Part shown: positions 15,730 through 24,142 of the stretch, piece by piece
Layout of the letters: the number at the start of each line of letters is the position of its first letter
Position numbering within the stretch: position 1 is the first letter of the stretch
DNA from: UBA2029 sp037447125
GTDB taxonomy: Bacteria; Chloroflexota; Anaerolineae; Aggregatilineales; Aggregatilineaceae
Reading direction: 5' to 3'
Assembly: GCA_037447125.1 (NCBI GenBank)
Contig: JBBIHG010000001.1
Span: 124,001 to 188,000 of the forward strand
Length of the DNA: 64,000 bases
Program-made: the position numbers and the translations under genes
The notes under the pieces: model-generated
Seen by the model: the letters and a program-made list of their open reading frames with translations, nothing else
Told to the model about the DNA's origin: nothing
Databases searched by the model: none

Positions 15730-17172
15730 ATGGCCAACAAGCTCACTGCTGCCTCGCCTCACGCCGAAGGCGCCACCACGGTCAGCGCCATCCCCTTTTG
15801 GCGCACCCTGCTCTATGCTTTCGGTAATGCCGCCGGCCTGTTGACCTACACGACATTCAACGCCTTCATCCAGTACTTCTACACCGATGTCAAGGGCTTG
15901 CCCCCCAACTGGGTTGGCCGCGGCTGGTTCGCCTTCGGGTTCTGGAACGCGGTCAATGACCCGGTCGCAGGCTGGCTCTCCGACCGTACCAGCACGCGCT
16001 GGGGGCGGCGGCGCTTCTTCATCGGACTGCTGGCCGTCCCCACTGCCATTGCCTTTGCCTTGATCTGGCTGCCGCCTCTGGACAGTTCCAACCCCACCGC
16101 CCTGCTGGTCTACTTCCTGGTCATCATCAGCGTCTACGACTTGCTGCAGTCCATCGTCACTCTGAACCAGGATGCCCTCTTCCCGGAGATGTACCAGGAG
16201 ACGGGCAGCCGCGCTTCCAGCGCCAGCATCCGCCAGTTGGTCGGTTTTGTGGTGGGCAATGGGATGGCCGTGGCGCTGACCCCAACCGTGTATGGCAGGC
16301 TTGGCTGGGGTGCGCTGGCCGTACTGTGGGGAACGCTGGCAGCACTGATGTACTTCGCCTCGCTGATCGGTATCCAGGAGAATCCGGCCTACGCGCGGCA
16401 GCAGCGCCAGCCGTGGCGCCAGCAGATGCGAGTGGTATTGGGCAACCGCACCTTCCTGATCGTCCTCGGCATCAACTTCACGACGCGCTTCATCATGGCT
16501 GTGATTGTGGCAGCCATGCCCTTCTACGCGGATTACGTCCTGCAGATTACAGAGGAGCAGCTCACCCAGATTCTGCTCGCGCTATTCGCGACATCGGGAT
16601 TCGCTGTGCTGTTGTGGCAGGCTGTCATCCGGCGCGTGGGCACGCGCACCGCTATGCTGGCCTCCACGGGCATCGCCGGGGTCTTTGCCCTACCCCTGCT
16701 GGTCACGTCCAACCTCACGGCTACGCTCATCGTGATGGGACTGCTCGGCACATCGATCGGCGGAGTCGTGCTGGGTCCGGATATGCTCTTTGCCGAAGTG
16801 GTGGATGAAGACTACGCGAAGACGGGTGTTCGTCGCGAAGGCATGTACCGCGGCATTCTGGGGTTCATCTTCCGTTTCCCGCCGGCGGTGGCCGGTCTGC
16901 TGCTGGGCGAGGGACTCGCTCTGGCAGGTTACAGGTCCGAGTTGGCGGCGGGCGCCCAGCCGCAGGAGGTCGTCTTGCTGATCCGCGCGTTTGTCGCGTT
17001 CCTGCCGCTGGTTTCACTGGCGATAGGGATCAGCCTGCTGCGTGCCTATCCGTTGCACGGGGACTACCTGCGGGCAGTCCAGCGGCAGGTCATCCAACTC
17101 CGCGAAGCGACCGCCGCGCCGCCGTCACACCAGGCCATCAGGGCTCTCGACACTTCGAGGACCAGCGACTGA
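15730..17172 (+). CDS. GPH-family sugar:cation symporter (MelB-like MFS)
   Basis: 480-residue integral membrane protein with about twelve TM segments, of the glycoside-pentoside-hexuronide:cation symporter branch of the MFS. The characteristic loop NDPVAGWLSDRTSTRWGRRR (residues about 75-95) carries the conserved Asp and Arg of MelB-like carriers, and DALFPEMYQETGSRA matches the second family block (ALxPElt..yxER). AAGGAAG precedes the ATG at 15730; the longer frame begins inside the previous gene. It is 55 bp after the PPC protein gene, so possibly co-transcribed. Together with the neighbouring sugar ABC importer it suggests carbohydrate uptake. The substrate is unknown. Confidence 0.88.
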   Translation: MANKLTAASPHAEGATTVSAIPFWRTLLYAFGNAAGLLTYTTFNAFIQYFYTDVKGLPPNWVGRGWFAFGFWNAVNDPVAGWLSDRTSTRWGRRRFFIGLLAVPTAIAFALIWLPPLDSSNPTALLVYFLVIISVYDLLQSIVTLNQDALFPEMYQETGSRASSASIRQLVGFVVGNGMAVALTPTVYGRLGWGALAVLWGTLAALMYFASLIGIQENPAYARQQRQPWRQQMRVVLGNRTFLIVLGINFTTRFIMAVIVAAMPFYADYVLQITEEQLTQILLALFATSGFAVLLWQAVIRRVGTRTAMLASTGIAGVFALPLLVTSNLTATLIVMGLLGTSIGGVVLGPDMLFAEVVDEDYAKTGVRREGMYRGILGFIFRFPPAVAGLLLGEGLALAGYRSELAAGAQPQEVVLLIRAFVAFLPLVSLAIGISLLRAYPLHGDYLRAVQRQVIQLREATAAPPSHQAIRALDTSRTSD

Positions 17173-17190
17173 CAGCGCGGCCAGGGGTGA

Positions 17191-17514
17191 TCAGTCGGCG
17201 TCGCCATCCTCCGGCGCGTGCGTTGCCTGGGTCTCGCCTGTATCGGCGGGCGATGCTGCGCCTGGATCCTCACTGAATGGCTCAGCCAGCTCACGTTTGG
17301 GCTTGGGTTTGCGCTTGTCCGCTGGCTGCTCCGGCACGACGAGCATCAGGATGATGTAGATCACCAGCCCCGATCCGCTACTCAGCAGCGACAGAGCCAC
17401 AAAGACGAGGCGAACCAGCGTGGGGTCAACGTCCAGGTACTCGCCTATCCCGCCGCAAACGCCAGCGAACATGCGGTCCTGGGTCGAGCGGTAGAGTCGT
17501 TTCTGGGGGTTCAT
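17191..17514 (-). CDS. PspC-domain membrane protein
   Basis: 107-residue protein with an N-terminal PspC domain: RLYRSTQDRMFAGVCGGIGE with the GVCGGIGEYLDVDPTLVRL core at residues 15-33, then a TM segment (LVIYIILMLVVPE). The C-terminal 40 residues are charged and disordered. PspC-type proteins act in membrane stress responses in enterobacteria; the role here is unknown. The start at 17514 gives the canonical N-terminus and has GAGGG 4-8 nt upstream; the longer frame to 17571 is unlikely. It is convergent with the symporter gene (18 bp between stops). Confidence 0.85.
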   Translation of the reverse strand: MNPQKRLYRSTQDRMFAGVCGGIGEYLDVDPTLVRLVFVALSLLSSGSGLVIYIILMLVVPEQPADKRKPKPKRELAEPFSEDPGAASPADTGETQATHAPEDGDAD

Positions 17515-17596
17515 GGCGCCCTCTTCACAGCCTCTCGGACTTCCGCCTGTATGATATACGCGCCCCGCCACTCAAAGTTGTGCCCGCCCCTTTGGA

Positions 17597-18235
17597 TCAG
17601 TCCCGCACCCAGCGACCGGGCTGAGCCTCGCTGTAGGCTTTCAGGCGCGCAGTTTGCTTGAAGATGAACGCGAAATACGGGATCTCCAACGCCAGAGCGC
17701 ACAGCCTACCGAGCGCGCTGTAACAATAGCCCCGCCGGCGCACCAGCAGACGTGTCCGCCCATCTCGTCGCCGCTCAAGCAGGTAAAGACAGGTCACATC
17801 TTGCGAAGCGCCGAGCGGCAGCTTCAGGTCAAAACCGCCAAAGAACAGCAACCGGCCTGGCAGCACCTCAAGGATACGGTAGCCGCCATCCATGGGCTGA
17901 TCGACGGCAGGCGCCGGGATGTCCTGCCGCAGGAAAATGACGCTGGGGATGCCCTGATTCGTCAGCAAGTCCAGAGCGTAGTAACCGGTCAACTCGCGCC
18001 CCATCTGAGCAATCCAGGGCCAGACCGCCTCTGGCGGCGCGTCAATGTTGACGGCGTGCGTCGTCTCGAAATTGGGGCTGGGTACGATCTCGTCGCCCGG
18101 GAGCCGCCGCTGCGCCTCGCCCAGGCGCGTCCCCCACTTACGCAATTGGGGCCGCAGGAAGAAATAGTACAGCAGGGCCAGTCCAACGAAAGTAGTCCGG
18201 CGACTCGTGGCACATCGGCGGCTGATTCTGCTCAA
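17597..18235 (-). CDS. SRPBCC-fold membrane-anchored protein
   Basis: 212-residue protein with one N-terminal membrane segment (FVGLALLYYFFLRP, residues about 18-32) followed by a START/SRPBCC-like domain: NIDAPPEAVWPWIAQMG near 78 is the usual entry strand of this fold, and GYRILEVLPGRLLFFGG follows. SRPBCC domains bind hydrophobic ligands; no ligand can be named. Start choice: a strong promoter (18279-18307) predicts transcription from about 18272, so the in-frame ATGs at 18343 and 18379 lie upstream of the transcript. The first in-frame start afterwards is a TTG at 18235 with GGAGAG just upstream. This start is inferred from the promoter. Overlapping ATG at 18249 is out of frame. It is followed 82 bp later by the pspC-like gene. 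Confidence 0.72.
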   Translation of the reverse strand: MSRISRRCATSRRTTFVGLALLYYFFLRPQLRKWGTRLGEAQRRLPGDEIVPSPNFETTHAVNIDAPPEAVWPWIAQMGRELTGYYALDLLTNQGIPSVIFLRQDIPAPAVDQPMDGGYRILEVLPGRLLFFGGFDLKLPLGASQDVTCLYLLERRRDGRTRLLVRRRGYCYSALGRLCALALEIPYFAFIFKQTARLKAYSEAQPGRWVRD

Positions 18236-18278
18236 GATACTCTCCCATGCAGGCGCGATTCCGACTTGGTTGCCGCGA

Positions 18279-18307
18279 ACTATACCGCTGCGGACGCAGC
18301 TTGACAA
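18279..18307 (-). promoter_or_regulatory. Promoter of the SRPBCC gene
   Basis: Minus strand TTGTCA (18302-18307), 17-nt spacer, TATAGT (18279-18284). It decides the start of the SRPBCC gene. The remaining 145 bp up to the attH-like stop hold no recognised signal. Confidence 0.65.
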
Positions 18308-18452
18308 GCGTCGACAAACGGCACACAGATCGAGGAGCGCCATACCTGGCGTCCTGAAATCTACGCCACCGCCCGGCACATGCCGGCGAGAAGCGACTCC
18401 ACCCCTGGCAACAAAAGGTAACGGGATTAACCCTTTCCCCGAACTGTCCAGG

Positions 18453-19622
18453 CTAGAAGCGCCCTTGCATCGTGTCGTAGTAGCCCGTCAGCTCCGCGTA
18501 ACCATAGCCGCTGACGTCTCCACTGACGCGCACGGCACCTTCCCAGTAGGTGATGGTGCCTTCGATCAGCTCCTGGTCGGCGGTGAGAGGCTCCAGCACG
18601 AAGCTCAGCGGTTCCTCGGAGTCATCAAGAACGACCGTTGCACGCCACCGAGCCGGGTACTCAGCCCCACTGTGAGGGCTGGTCCAGGTGTCCAGGACAT
18701 CCAGCGTGAATTCGTCAGCCGCCAGATAGCGGGTTGTGCCATCAGCCAGCACCAGCAGCCCACCGAACGCCGGCTCATACCCGCCACCGACCAGACGGAT
18801 TCGACCAATCATCAGGTCGCGGCCATCATTGAAGTGCAGTCCGAACCAGTCCCATCCCTGCGCATCCGGGCCAAGGGCGCTGGTGCTGAACTCGTGATCC
18901 ATCCAGCTTGTGCCCGTGAGCTCATGCCGCATCCCGCCGATTTCGATGAATCCACTGGTTAGCAGGCGTGAGAGCGAGTAATAGTAGCTCGCATTGCCCT
19001 CCGCATCGCCCTTGGCGCTCAGCCCGCCGAGACCGTGCAGAGCCGGTGGCTTGCTCTGGACAAGGGTCAGGTCAACGATCACCTTCCCTTCTGCCGCGAA
19101 CAGGCGAGTCTCGGTTGCGTCCTCGTCAGCGGCGCGCACCTCCCAGTTCTCCAGCCAGACCCGGAAGCACGGGCTGACCGTCGCCCCGGCCAGTCCTGCC
19201 CCTCCTCGATTGAGCCGTTGGAACTGGTAGAACTGGTCGGCGCTGACATCTGTCACGGTGAAGTGGGCCATGTACATCTGGTTGGTCCGCCATTCCGAAG
19301 AGGAGGTTGGCAGAGAAGGCGCGACCGCCCGGCGGAACACGGTGAACTGGTAGCCGAAATGGCGCCCATCCTCTGTCGCCAGGTTTCCGGTGTAATACCA
19401 CCACTCCGTCTGGAAATCGGGGTGAGGACCGTGATCGTACGGGAAGGACCACCGGTAAGGGAGAACTGCTCGCGCGAAGCCCTCAAGCGACTCCTCGCCC
19501 GAGGTCAGCATGAAGATGGCGCTACCCGAGGCAGGGCGGCGCTGATCTTCCCCTTGCGCGACCAGGGCATACGCTGCTGCGGCCAATCCTGTACAAGCGA
19601 AGAGCAACACCCACTTCTTCAT
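18453..19622 (-). CDS. AttH/CrtC-like lipocalin-fold protein
   Basis: 389-residue exported protein with an N-terminal hydrophobic signal or anchor (WVLLFACTGLAAAAYALVA). The family signature is clear: HPDFQTEWWYYTGNL near residue 67, FGYQFTVFRRA near 88, MYMAHFTVTDV near 115, and GTSWMDHEFSTS..GWDWFGLHFNDG near 240-265. Members include AttH of the Agrobacterium attEFGH ABC operon and carotenoid hydratase CrtC; the fold is a pair of lipocalin-like barrels. Its ATG overlaps the DUF1028 stop by 4 bp and the operon also encodes an ABC ATPase and permease, so it matches the Att arrangement, where AttH is the exported partner of the transporter. The ligand is unknown; a lipid or other hydrophobic compound is inferred. 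Confidence 0.88.
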   Translation of the reverse strand: MKKWVLLFACTGLAAAAYALVAQGEDQRRPASGSAIFMLTSGEESLEGFARAVLPYRWSFPYDHGPHPDFQTEWWYYTGNLATEDGRHFGYQFTVFRRAVAPSLPTSSSEWRTNQMYMAHFTVTDVSADQFYQFQRLNRGGAGLAGATVSPCFRVWLENWEVRAADEDATETRLFAAEGKVIVDLTLVQSKPPALHGLGGLSAKGDAEGNASYYYSLSRLLTSGFIEIGGMRHELTGTSWMDHEFSTSALGPDAQGWDWFGLHFNDGRDLMIGRIRLVGGGYEPAFGGLLVLADGTTRYLAADEFTLDVLDTWTSPHSGAEYPARWRATVVLDDSEEPLSFVLEPLTADQELIEGTITYWEGAVRVSGDVSGYGYAELTGYYDTMQGRF

Positions 19623-20578
19623 GGGCCGCCTTCCGGCTGGCGCAGCCGTTGCACGAGTTCAGCAGCCGCGCCCCCCCGCTTGACTAGCCCGCACGCCTGC
19701 AAGCGCATCGCCAGGTCAAGCCAGTGCTCGCTGCGAGGATCGTCCCGCAACGCCGGGCGCAGCACCCGCACCCCCGCTTCAGGGTCAGCCAGATCATCAG
19801 CCAGGGCCATCGCCTGCCAGAAGGGCAGCTCCTCGAGCTCCGGCGCCTGGGCGCGCGCCTGTGCCCATAACTCCATGGCCCTCGAGTAGTCATTCGCTTT
19901 GAGCGCCTCGTATCCCTGATCATCGAGCAGTTGAGCGTGGCGCAGCCTTACCAGCCGACTCAGCTCAGTGACCGGATCGTCATGCTCATCAACGCGCAGA
20001 TCGTAAGCAGCGCGCCAACAGGGATCTTCTCGCCGGCCCGAGACGACCTTCAAAGCCGCTGATTGCACCCCGCGGATGTCGCCTCCCTCTGCTTGTGCGG
20101 CCCGCAGCGCGGCGAGCATCCGGGCGGCAAGGTCGCCTGCGGCGGCTTCGAAGGCGGCAGCCATCGCGGGGACGACTGTGCGATAGGTCATCATGTTGGC
20201 CTGGACGCTGTATCCCTCGCCCACCTGATGGGCCGCCTCAGGAATGCACCCTTCGCCCGTCCAGGCCGCGGCGCGCCCTGCCCCATCTACCACTGCCACC
20301 TGTCGGCGGTGTGCCTCTTCGTCCGAGGCGACCAGGGCGGCGATGACCTGGGGCGCGGGCACCCCCTCGCCCAGCATGGCGAGCGCGATCGGACCGAAGG
20401 CGATGTTGACCAGCGACTGCGTAGCCACAGCACCCACGCCAGGTGCCAGCCAGGGGACGATGCCCCCGACACACATCTGGTGCGTCTGCACAGCGACGCC
20501 AAACTGGCCCGTCTGCGGGTCGCGGGCCACAATGCTGTACGTGCTAAGAAGCTCCGACGGGCGCAGCACCATGTTCAC
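19619..20578 (-). CDS. DUF1028 (Ntn-hydrolase-like) protein
   Basis: 319-residue protein. Residues 1-210 match DUF1028: STYSIVARDPQTGQFGVAVQ, then VGGIVPWLAPGVGAVATQSL and the VVDGAGRAAAWTG block. The family has an Ntn-hydrolase-like fold of uncertain activity. The C-terminal ~100 residues form a short TPR-like helical part (YSRAMELWAQARAQAPELEEL). No signal peptide is visible. It is translationally coupled on both sides by 4-bp overlaps, to the permease upstream and to the AttH-like gene downstream, so it belongs to the exporter operon. This insertion between permease and AttH genes is unusual compared with attEFGH. Confidence 0.85.
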   Translation of the reverse strand: MNMVLRPSELLSTYSIVARDPQTGQFGVAVQTHQMCVGGIVPWLAPGVGAVATQSLVNIAFGPIALAMLGEGVPAPQVIAALVASDEEAHRRQVAVVDGAGRAAAWTGEGCIPEAAHQVGEGYSVQANMMTYRTVVPAMAAAFEAAAGDLAARMLAALRAAQAEGGDIRGVQSAALKVVSGRREDPCWRAAYDLRVDEHDDPVTELSRLVRLRHAQLLDDQGYEALKANDYSRAMELWAQARAQAPELEELPFWQAMALADDLADPEAGVRVLRPALRDDPRSEHWLDLAMRLQACGLVKRGGAAAELVQRLRQPEGGP

Positions 20579-23145
20579 TCCCTCCTTAATGCCTCAGCCG
20601 CCGCCAGCCTGCCCAGCCGCCAGGCGGGGTAAGCTCCCGCGGCCAGAGCAGCAGCCAGCGCAATGCCAATCGCCTGCAAGAAGCCGGCCGGTTCCGGGGC
20701 GAATTCCAGCGACCAGCCAAACGAACGCACATTGATCTCATAGATGAGAATGAGCGCCAGCACAACCCCGATCGGCAGCGCCAGGACGCCGGCCGCAATG
20801 CCTATCAGCCCGGTCTCCAACAGTGTGAGAGTGCCCATCTGGCGGGGCGTCATGCCGTTGGCCCGCATGATCGCATAGACGCGCGTGTTCTCGAGCTGAA
20901 GTGCCATGAGCGCACTGAGGATGCCGATGAAGGCGACGACGATCGCCAGCAGGCGCAGCGCCACCGTAATCGCGAATGTGCGCTCGAAGATAGCCAGCAC
21001 GTTCGCGCGCAGGCTTCGGTTACTCTGAGCGTCCAGTCCCGTGCCCGCCAGCGGACCCGCGCGCAACACGTCCATGAACTCCTCATCGCTCACGCCTGGC
21101 TCAAGCTCGAGCGCCACCGCAGATAGATACGGATCGTCGAAGAAGGTCCGGTATACGTCCTGGTGCAGCATCAGCGTGCCCTGGTCGGTCGTATAGTCGT
21201 AATACGCCCCGACGACAGTGAACGTCTGCTCTCCCCGTTTGGTGAGGAGGCTGATCTTGTTGTGCTCCGCTGTGATCGCCCGTTTGAAAGCGAAAGCCTC
21301 GCTGACGACAGCCGCGCCGTTCTCAAGAGCGCTCCAATAGTCCCTCTCCGGGATAGTGGACCAGGCGAAGCGACGCGGCTGGCTGGTGATCTCAGCGCTT
21401 GGGGCGACCACGTTCACGGGGGGGAGCTCGGGATAGGCAGGCGCGACGGCTTTGGCCGTGCGCACCGTGGCCACGCGCTTCACTCCGCTCATCTGGCTCA
21501 GAGCTGCGGCCAGTTCGGGATCGATATCGGACGCCAGCGATTCGGTCTCCTGAGCGTAAGGAGAAATGAAGATGTCAGCGCCGAGCGTCATGTCAAGCCA
21601 GTCAATCAGAGTCGTGCGAAAGCTCGAAATCATGGCACTGACACCCACAATGACGCTGACTGTCAGCGTCAGGGCCGCGACGGCGATACCCGTTCGACTC
21701 AGCGAGCGCGCCAGAGATCGCGGCGCCATCCGTCCTAGCACTCCGAAGGCGCGCTCGGACAGCGGCACAACCGCGCGCGAAAGCCCGATCAGGGCCAGCG
21801 GCGTGATCAACGCACCGCCCAGCAGCACCGCGAAGAGGGCGGCGAAGGCCACCACAATGCTCTCAGACGGCAACCGCAGCAACAGGAATCCGCCCGCGGC
21901 AAGAACGAGCGCGGCGACTGTCCACAGCGGCAGCCGCCGGCGCGCCCGCCGCTCCAGATTCGAGCGCTGCAAGAGGCTGCTCGGCGGGGTGCTGGTGGCC
22001 TCCAGCGCCGGCAATCCTGCGGCGATCAGGCTGGCCAGCACCCCGACCAGCGCGCCACGCACCAGAGTCATCCAGTCGAGCGTCACATCTTCCACAGTCA
22101 CGCGGAAATACAGGTCGTTGATCGTTTGGGCGACCAGGCGCACGGCCCCCTGCCCCATAACCACGCCCAACGCCAGGCCCAGCGCAGTGCCAACGGAGCC
22201 CAGAATGAGCGCCTCAAAGAGAATGAGTTCGAAGATCTGGCGGCGGGTCGTGCCCACCGAGCGTAAGATACCCAAAACCGGGCGGCGCTGAACCACACTG
22301 AACGACACCGTATTATAAATGAGAAACATGCCCACGAGCAGCGCCAACAGGCTGAGCGCCTGCAGATTCAGCTCGAAGGCAGCGGTCATCTGGCTAAGCG
22401 CATCGGCGCTCTGGGAAGGAGTGATCAAGGCCGTGCCGGACGGCAGCAGCGATCGCACAGCGTCCAGGTCAAAGTTCTGCGGCAGAATCAGGTCAATGCG
22501 CGTGAGCTGTCCCGGCTCGCCCACAATCTCCTGGGCCGTGGAGATGTCCGCCAGCACCAGGTTTTCGAGTGCTTGCCGGCTCAGATCGTCGCCTGGTGCC
22601 AGGACACCCACGACCGTCAACTGGACTTCGGCCCGCTTGCGCGTCTGGACGGTGAGAGTATCCCCCGCCCGGACGCCATAGCGGCGGGCCATATCGTCGC
22701 TGATGAGCACCGTCTTGGGAAGGGTCACAAAGGCATAGAGCGCTTCAAGCTGCTCGCCACCGTTTGCGGCAACAGAGGAGGTCAGATAGTCGCGGAACGG
22801 CGCCTCGGCGAAGGGGTCAACCCCGAGCAGGCGTAGTGAGCGCCCATCGAAGTTGTGCACACGCACCAGGGACTCGACGACTGGCGCACTGGCGCGCAGG
22901 CCCAGCTCGACGCGCAGCCGCTCGTACAGTGTCGTCGGGACCCAACCACTGGCCCCGACGATCTGGTGCGTGGTCCGGCCCGTCACGCTGCGCACACTGA
23001 GGTCAAAAGCCGTGCTGGCCGAGCGATTGGCCAGGTCAATGGCGACACCCACCGCCACGCCGAGCGCCACGCCCACCACGAACAGCACGCTCTGGAAGCG
23101 CCGGCGGCTGATGTGGCGAAAGGTCAGGCGTTGAAGGATGGCCAT
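20575..23145 (-). CDS. ABC exporter permease, FtsX/MacB/LolC superfamily
   Basis: 856-residue permease with two FtsX-type modules, as in AttF/AttG-like or DUF214 permeases. An N-terminal TM (FQSVLFVVGVALGVAVGVAI) and MacB-like periplasmic domain (about 45-240) are followed by three TM segments, an Arg-rich middle, then a second TM, a second extracytoplasmic domain (about 510-690) and three last TM segments (NGMTPRQMGTLTLLETGLIG near 755). Such permeases work by mechanotransmission with a LolD-like ATPase rather than by channelling substrate. The ATG at 23145 is preferred over a GTG at 23151. It follows the ATPase gene by 13 bp and overlaps DUF1028 by 4 bp. Confidence 0.9.
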   Translation of the reverse strand: MAILQRLTFRHISRRRFQSVLFVVGVALGVAVGVAIDLANRSASTAFDLSVRSVTGRTTHQIVGASGWVPTTLYERLRVELGLRASAPVVESLVRVHNFDGRSLRLLGVDPFAEAPFRDYLTSSVAANGGEQLEALYAFVTLPKTVLISDDMARRYGVRAGDTLTVQTRKRAEVQLTVVGVLAPGDDLSRQALENLVLADISTAQEIVGEPGQLTRIDLILPQNFDLDAVRSLLPSGTALITPSQSADALSQMTAAFELNLQALSLLALLVGMFLIYNTVSFSVVQRRPVLGILRSVGTTRRQIFELILFEALILGSVGTALGLALGVVMGQGAVRLVAQTINDLYFRVTVEDVTLDWMTLVRGALVGVLASLIAAGLPALEATSTPPSSLLQRSNLERRARRRLPLWTVAALVLAAGGFLLLRLPSESIVVAFAALFAVLLGGALITPLALIGLSRAVVPLSERAFGVLGRMAPRSLARSLSRTGIAVAALTLTVSVIVGVSAMISSFRTTLIDWLDMTLGADIFISPYAQETESLASDIDPELAAALSQMSGVKRVATVRTAKAVAPAYPELPPVNVVAPSAEITSQPRRFAWSTIPERDYWSALENGAAVVSEAFAFKRAITAEHNKISLLTKRGEQTFTVVGAYYDYTTDQGTLMLHQDVYRTFFDDPYLSAVALELEPGVSDEEFMDVLRAGPLAGTGLDAQSNRSLRANVLAIFERTFAITVALRLLAIVVAFIGILSALMALQLENTRVYAIMRANGMTPRQMGTLTLLETGLIGIAAGVLALPIGVVLALILIYEINVRSFGWSLEFAPEPAGFLQAIGIALAAALAAGAYPAWRLGRLAAAEALRRE

Positions 23146-23158
23146 GCACACAGTCTGC

Positions 23159-23899
23159 CTAGTTCACGCCGGCGGGCATTCGTTCTGGCGCGGGGATCGT
23201 GCTGCGTTCCTGAACAGCGCCGTCCTGGATGTCAATGACGCGGTCAGCCAGCAGAATCAGCGCCGGATCGTGAGTGGCCATGATCAACGTCCGGCCAGCT
23301 TCGCGGGTCAGCTCGATCAGCAGAGCTATGACCCGCTTGCCATTCTCGCGGTCCAGGTTCCCGGTCGGCTCGTCAGCCAGCACCAGGCTGGGAGCCTGGA
23401 TCAAAGCCCGGGCTATGGCTACACGCTGCTGCTCCCCCCCACTCAGCCGATCGGGATAATCATGAGCGCGATCAGCCAGTCCCACCCGCTCCAGCAGGGC
23501 CATCGCGCGCTGGTCACTGCGCTGGCGCCGTTCGCCGCGGAGTTCCAAAGGCAGCGCGATATTCTCCAGCACCGTCAAGGTCGGGATCAGATTGAAGAAC
23601 TGGAAGACAATCCCCACGTGATCGCGTCGAAACAGAGTCCTCTCGGTTTCATTGAGCCGCGTAATCTCGGTCCCGTTAATGAAGATGCTGCCGGAGTCGG
23701 GCCGGTCAATACCGCTGATCAGGTTGATCAGCGTGCTCTTGCCGCTCCCGCTCGCTCCCAGCAGCACGACAACCTGACCGGCAGACACATCAAGATCGAT
23801 GGCGTCAAGCACCACGGACCGCTCGCTGGCAGAGTCGTAGGTCTTGCTCAGACCGCGTATGGTGAGAATGGACTGGCGCCTGGCGCGAACCGAGTTCAT
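23159..23899 (-). CDS. ABC transporter ATPase, LolD/MacB family
   Basis: 246-residue cytoplasmic ATPase. Walker A GASGSGKST near residue 48, Q-loop VFQFFNLIPTLTVLENI near 98, signature LSGGEQQRVAIARAL near 151, Walker B LVLADEPTGNLD near 172 and switch His in MATHDPAL near 208. The insert after the Q-loop (NLIPTLTVLENIALPLEL) is typical of the LolD/MacB/FtsE branch. It is the first gene of the operon with permease, DUF1028 and AttH-like genes, with an extended -10 promoter about 75 bp upstream. Confidence 0.96.
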   Translation of the reverse strand: MNSVRARRQSILTIRGLSKTYDSASERSVVLDAIDLDVSAGQVVVLLGASGSGKSTLINLISGIDRPDSGSIFINGTEITRLNETERTLFRRDHVGIVFQFFNLIPTLTVLENIALPLELRGERRQRSDQRAMALLERVGLADRAHDYPDRLSGGEQQRVAIARALIQAPSLVLADEPTGNLDRENGKRVIALLIELTREAGRTLIMATHDPALILLADRVIDIQDGAVQERSTIPAPERMPAGVN

Positions 23900-23971
23900 A
23901 TCTTGCTATCTCCAGGGTATGCACCTGGCAGGGAGCCGCGCGAGATCGGGCCTGCAACACAGACGTTGCAG

Positions 23972-23980
23972 ATTATAGCA
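23972..23980 (-). promoter_or_regulatory. Extended -10 promoter of the LolD-AttH operon
   Basis: Minus strand TGCTATAAT, a consensus extended -10; no clear -35. Transcript start near 23965, about 65 nt before the ATPase ATG. Confidence 0.6.
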
Positions 23981-24076
23981 GCGGCCCACCGCTCTCACTG
24001 CCGCGCCAGGTTAGAGGTCGCTGAGTGTTTGTGCAACACCCGCCCGGCCTCGTGCACAGTCTCGCGAGACATAATG

Positions 24077-24107
24077 GGGGACGCAGCGGAGGCCACCGTG
24101 CGTCCCC
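24077..24107 (-). terminator. Hairpin downstream of the S1-domain gene
   Basis: Perfect 9-bp stem GGGGACGCA/TGCGTCCCC with a 13-nt loop, about 35 nt past the S1-protein stop. It lacks a T run, so it may be a weak or factor-assisted terminator. Confidence 0.4.
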
Positions 24108-24142
24108 ATGGTTCGCAGCACGAAGCGGGCAGTGCCCTGTTG

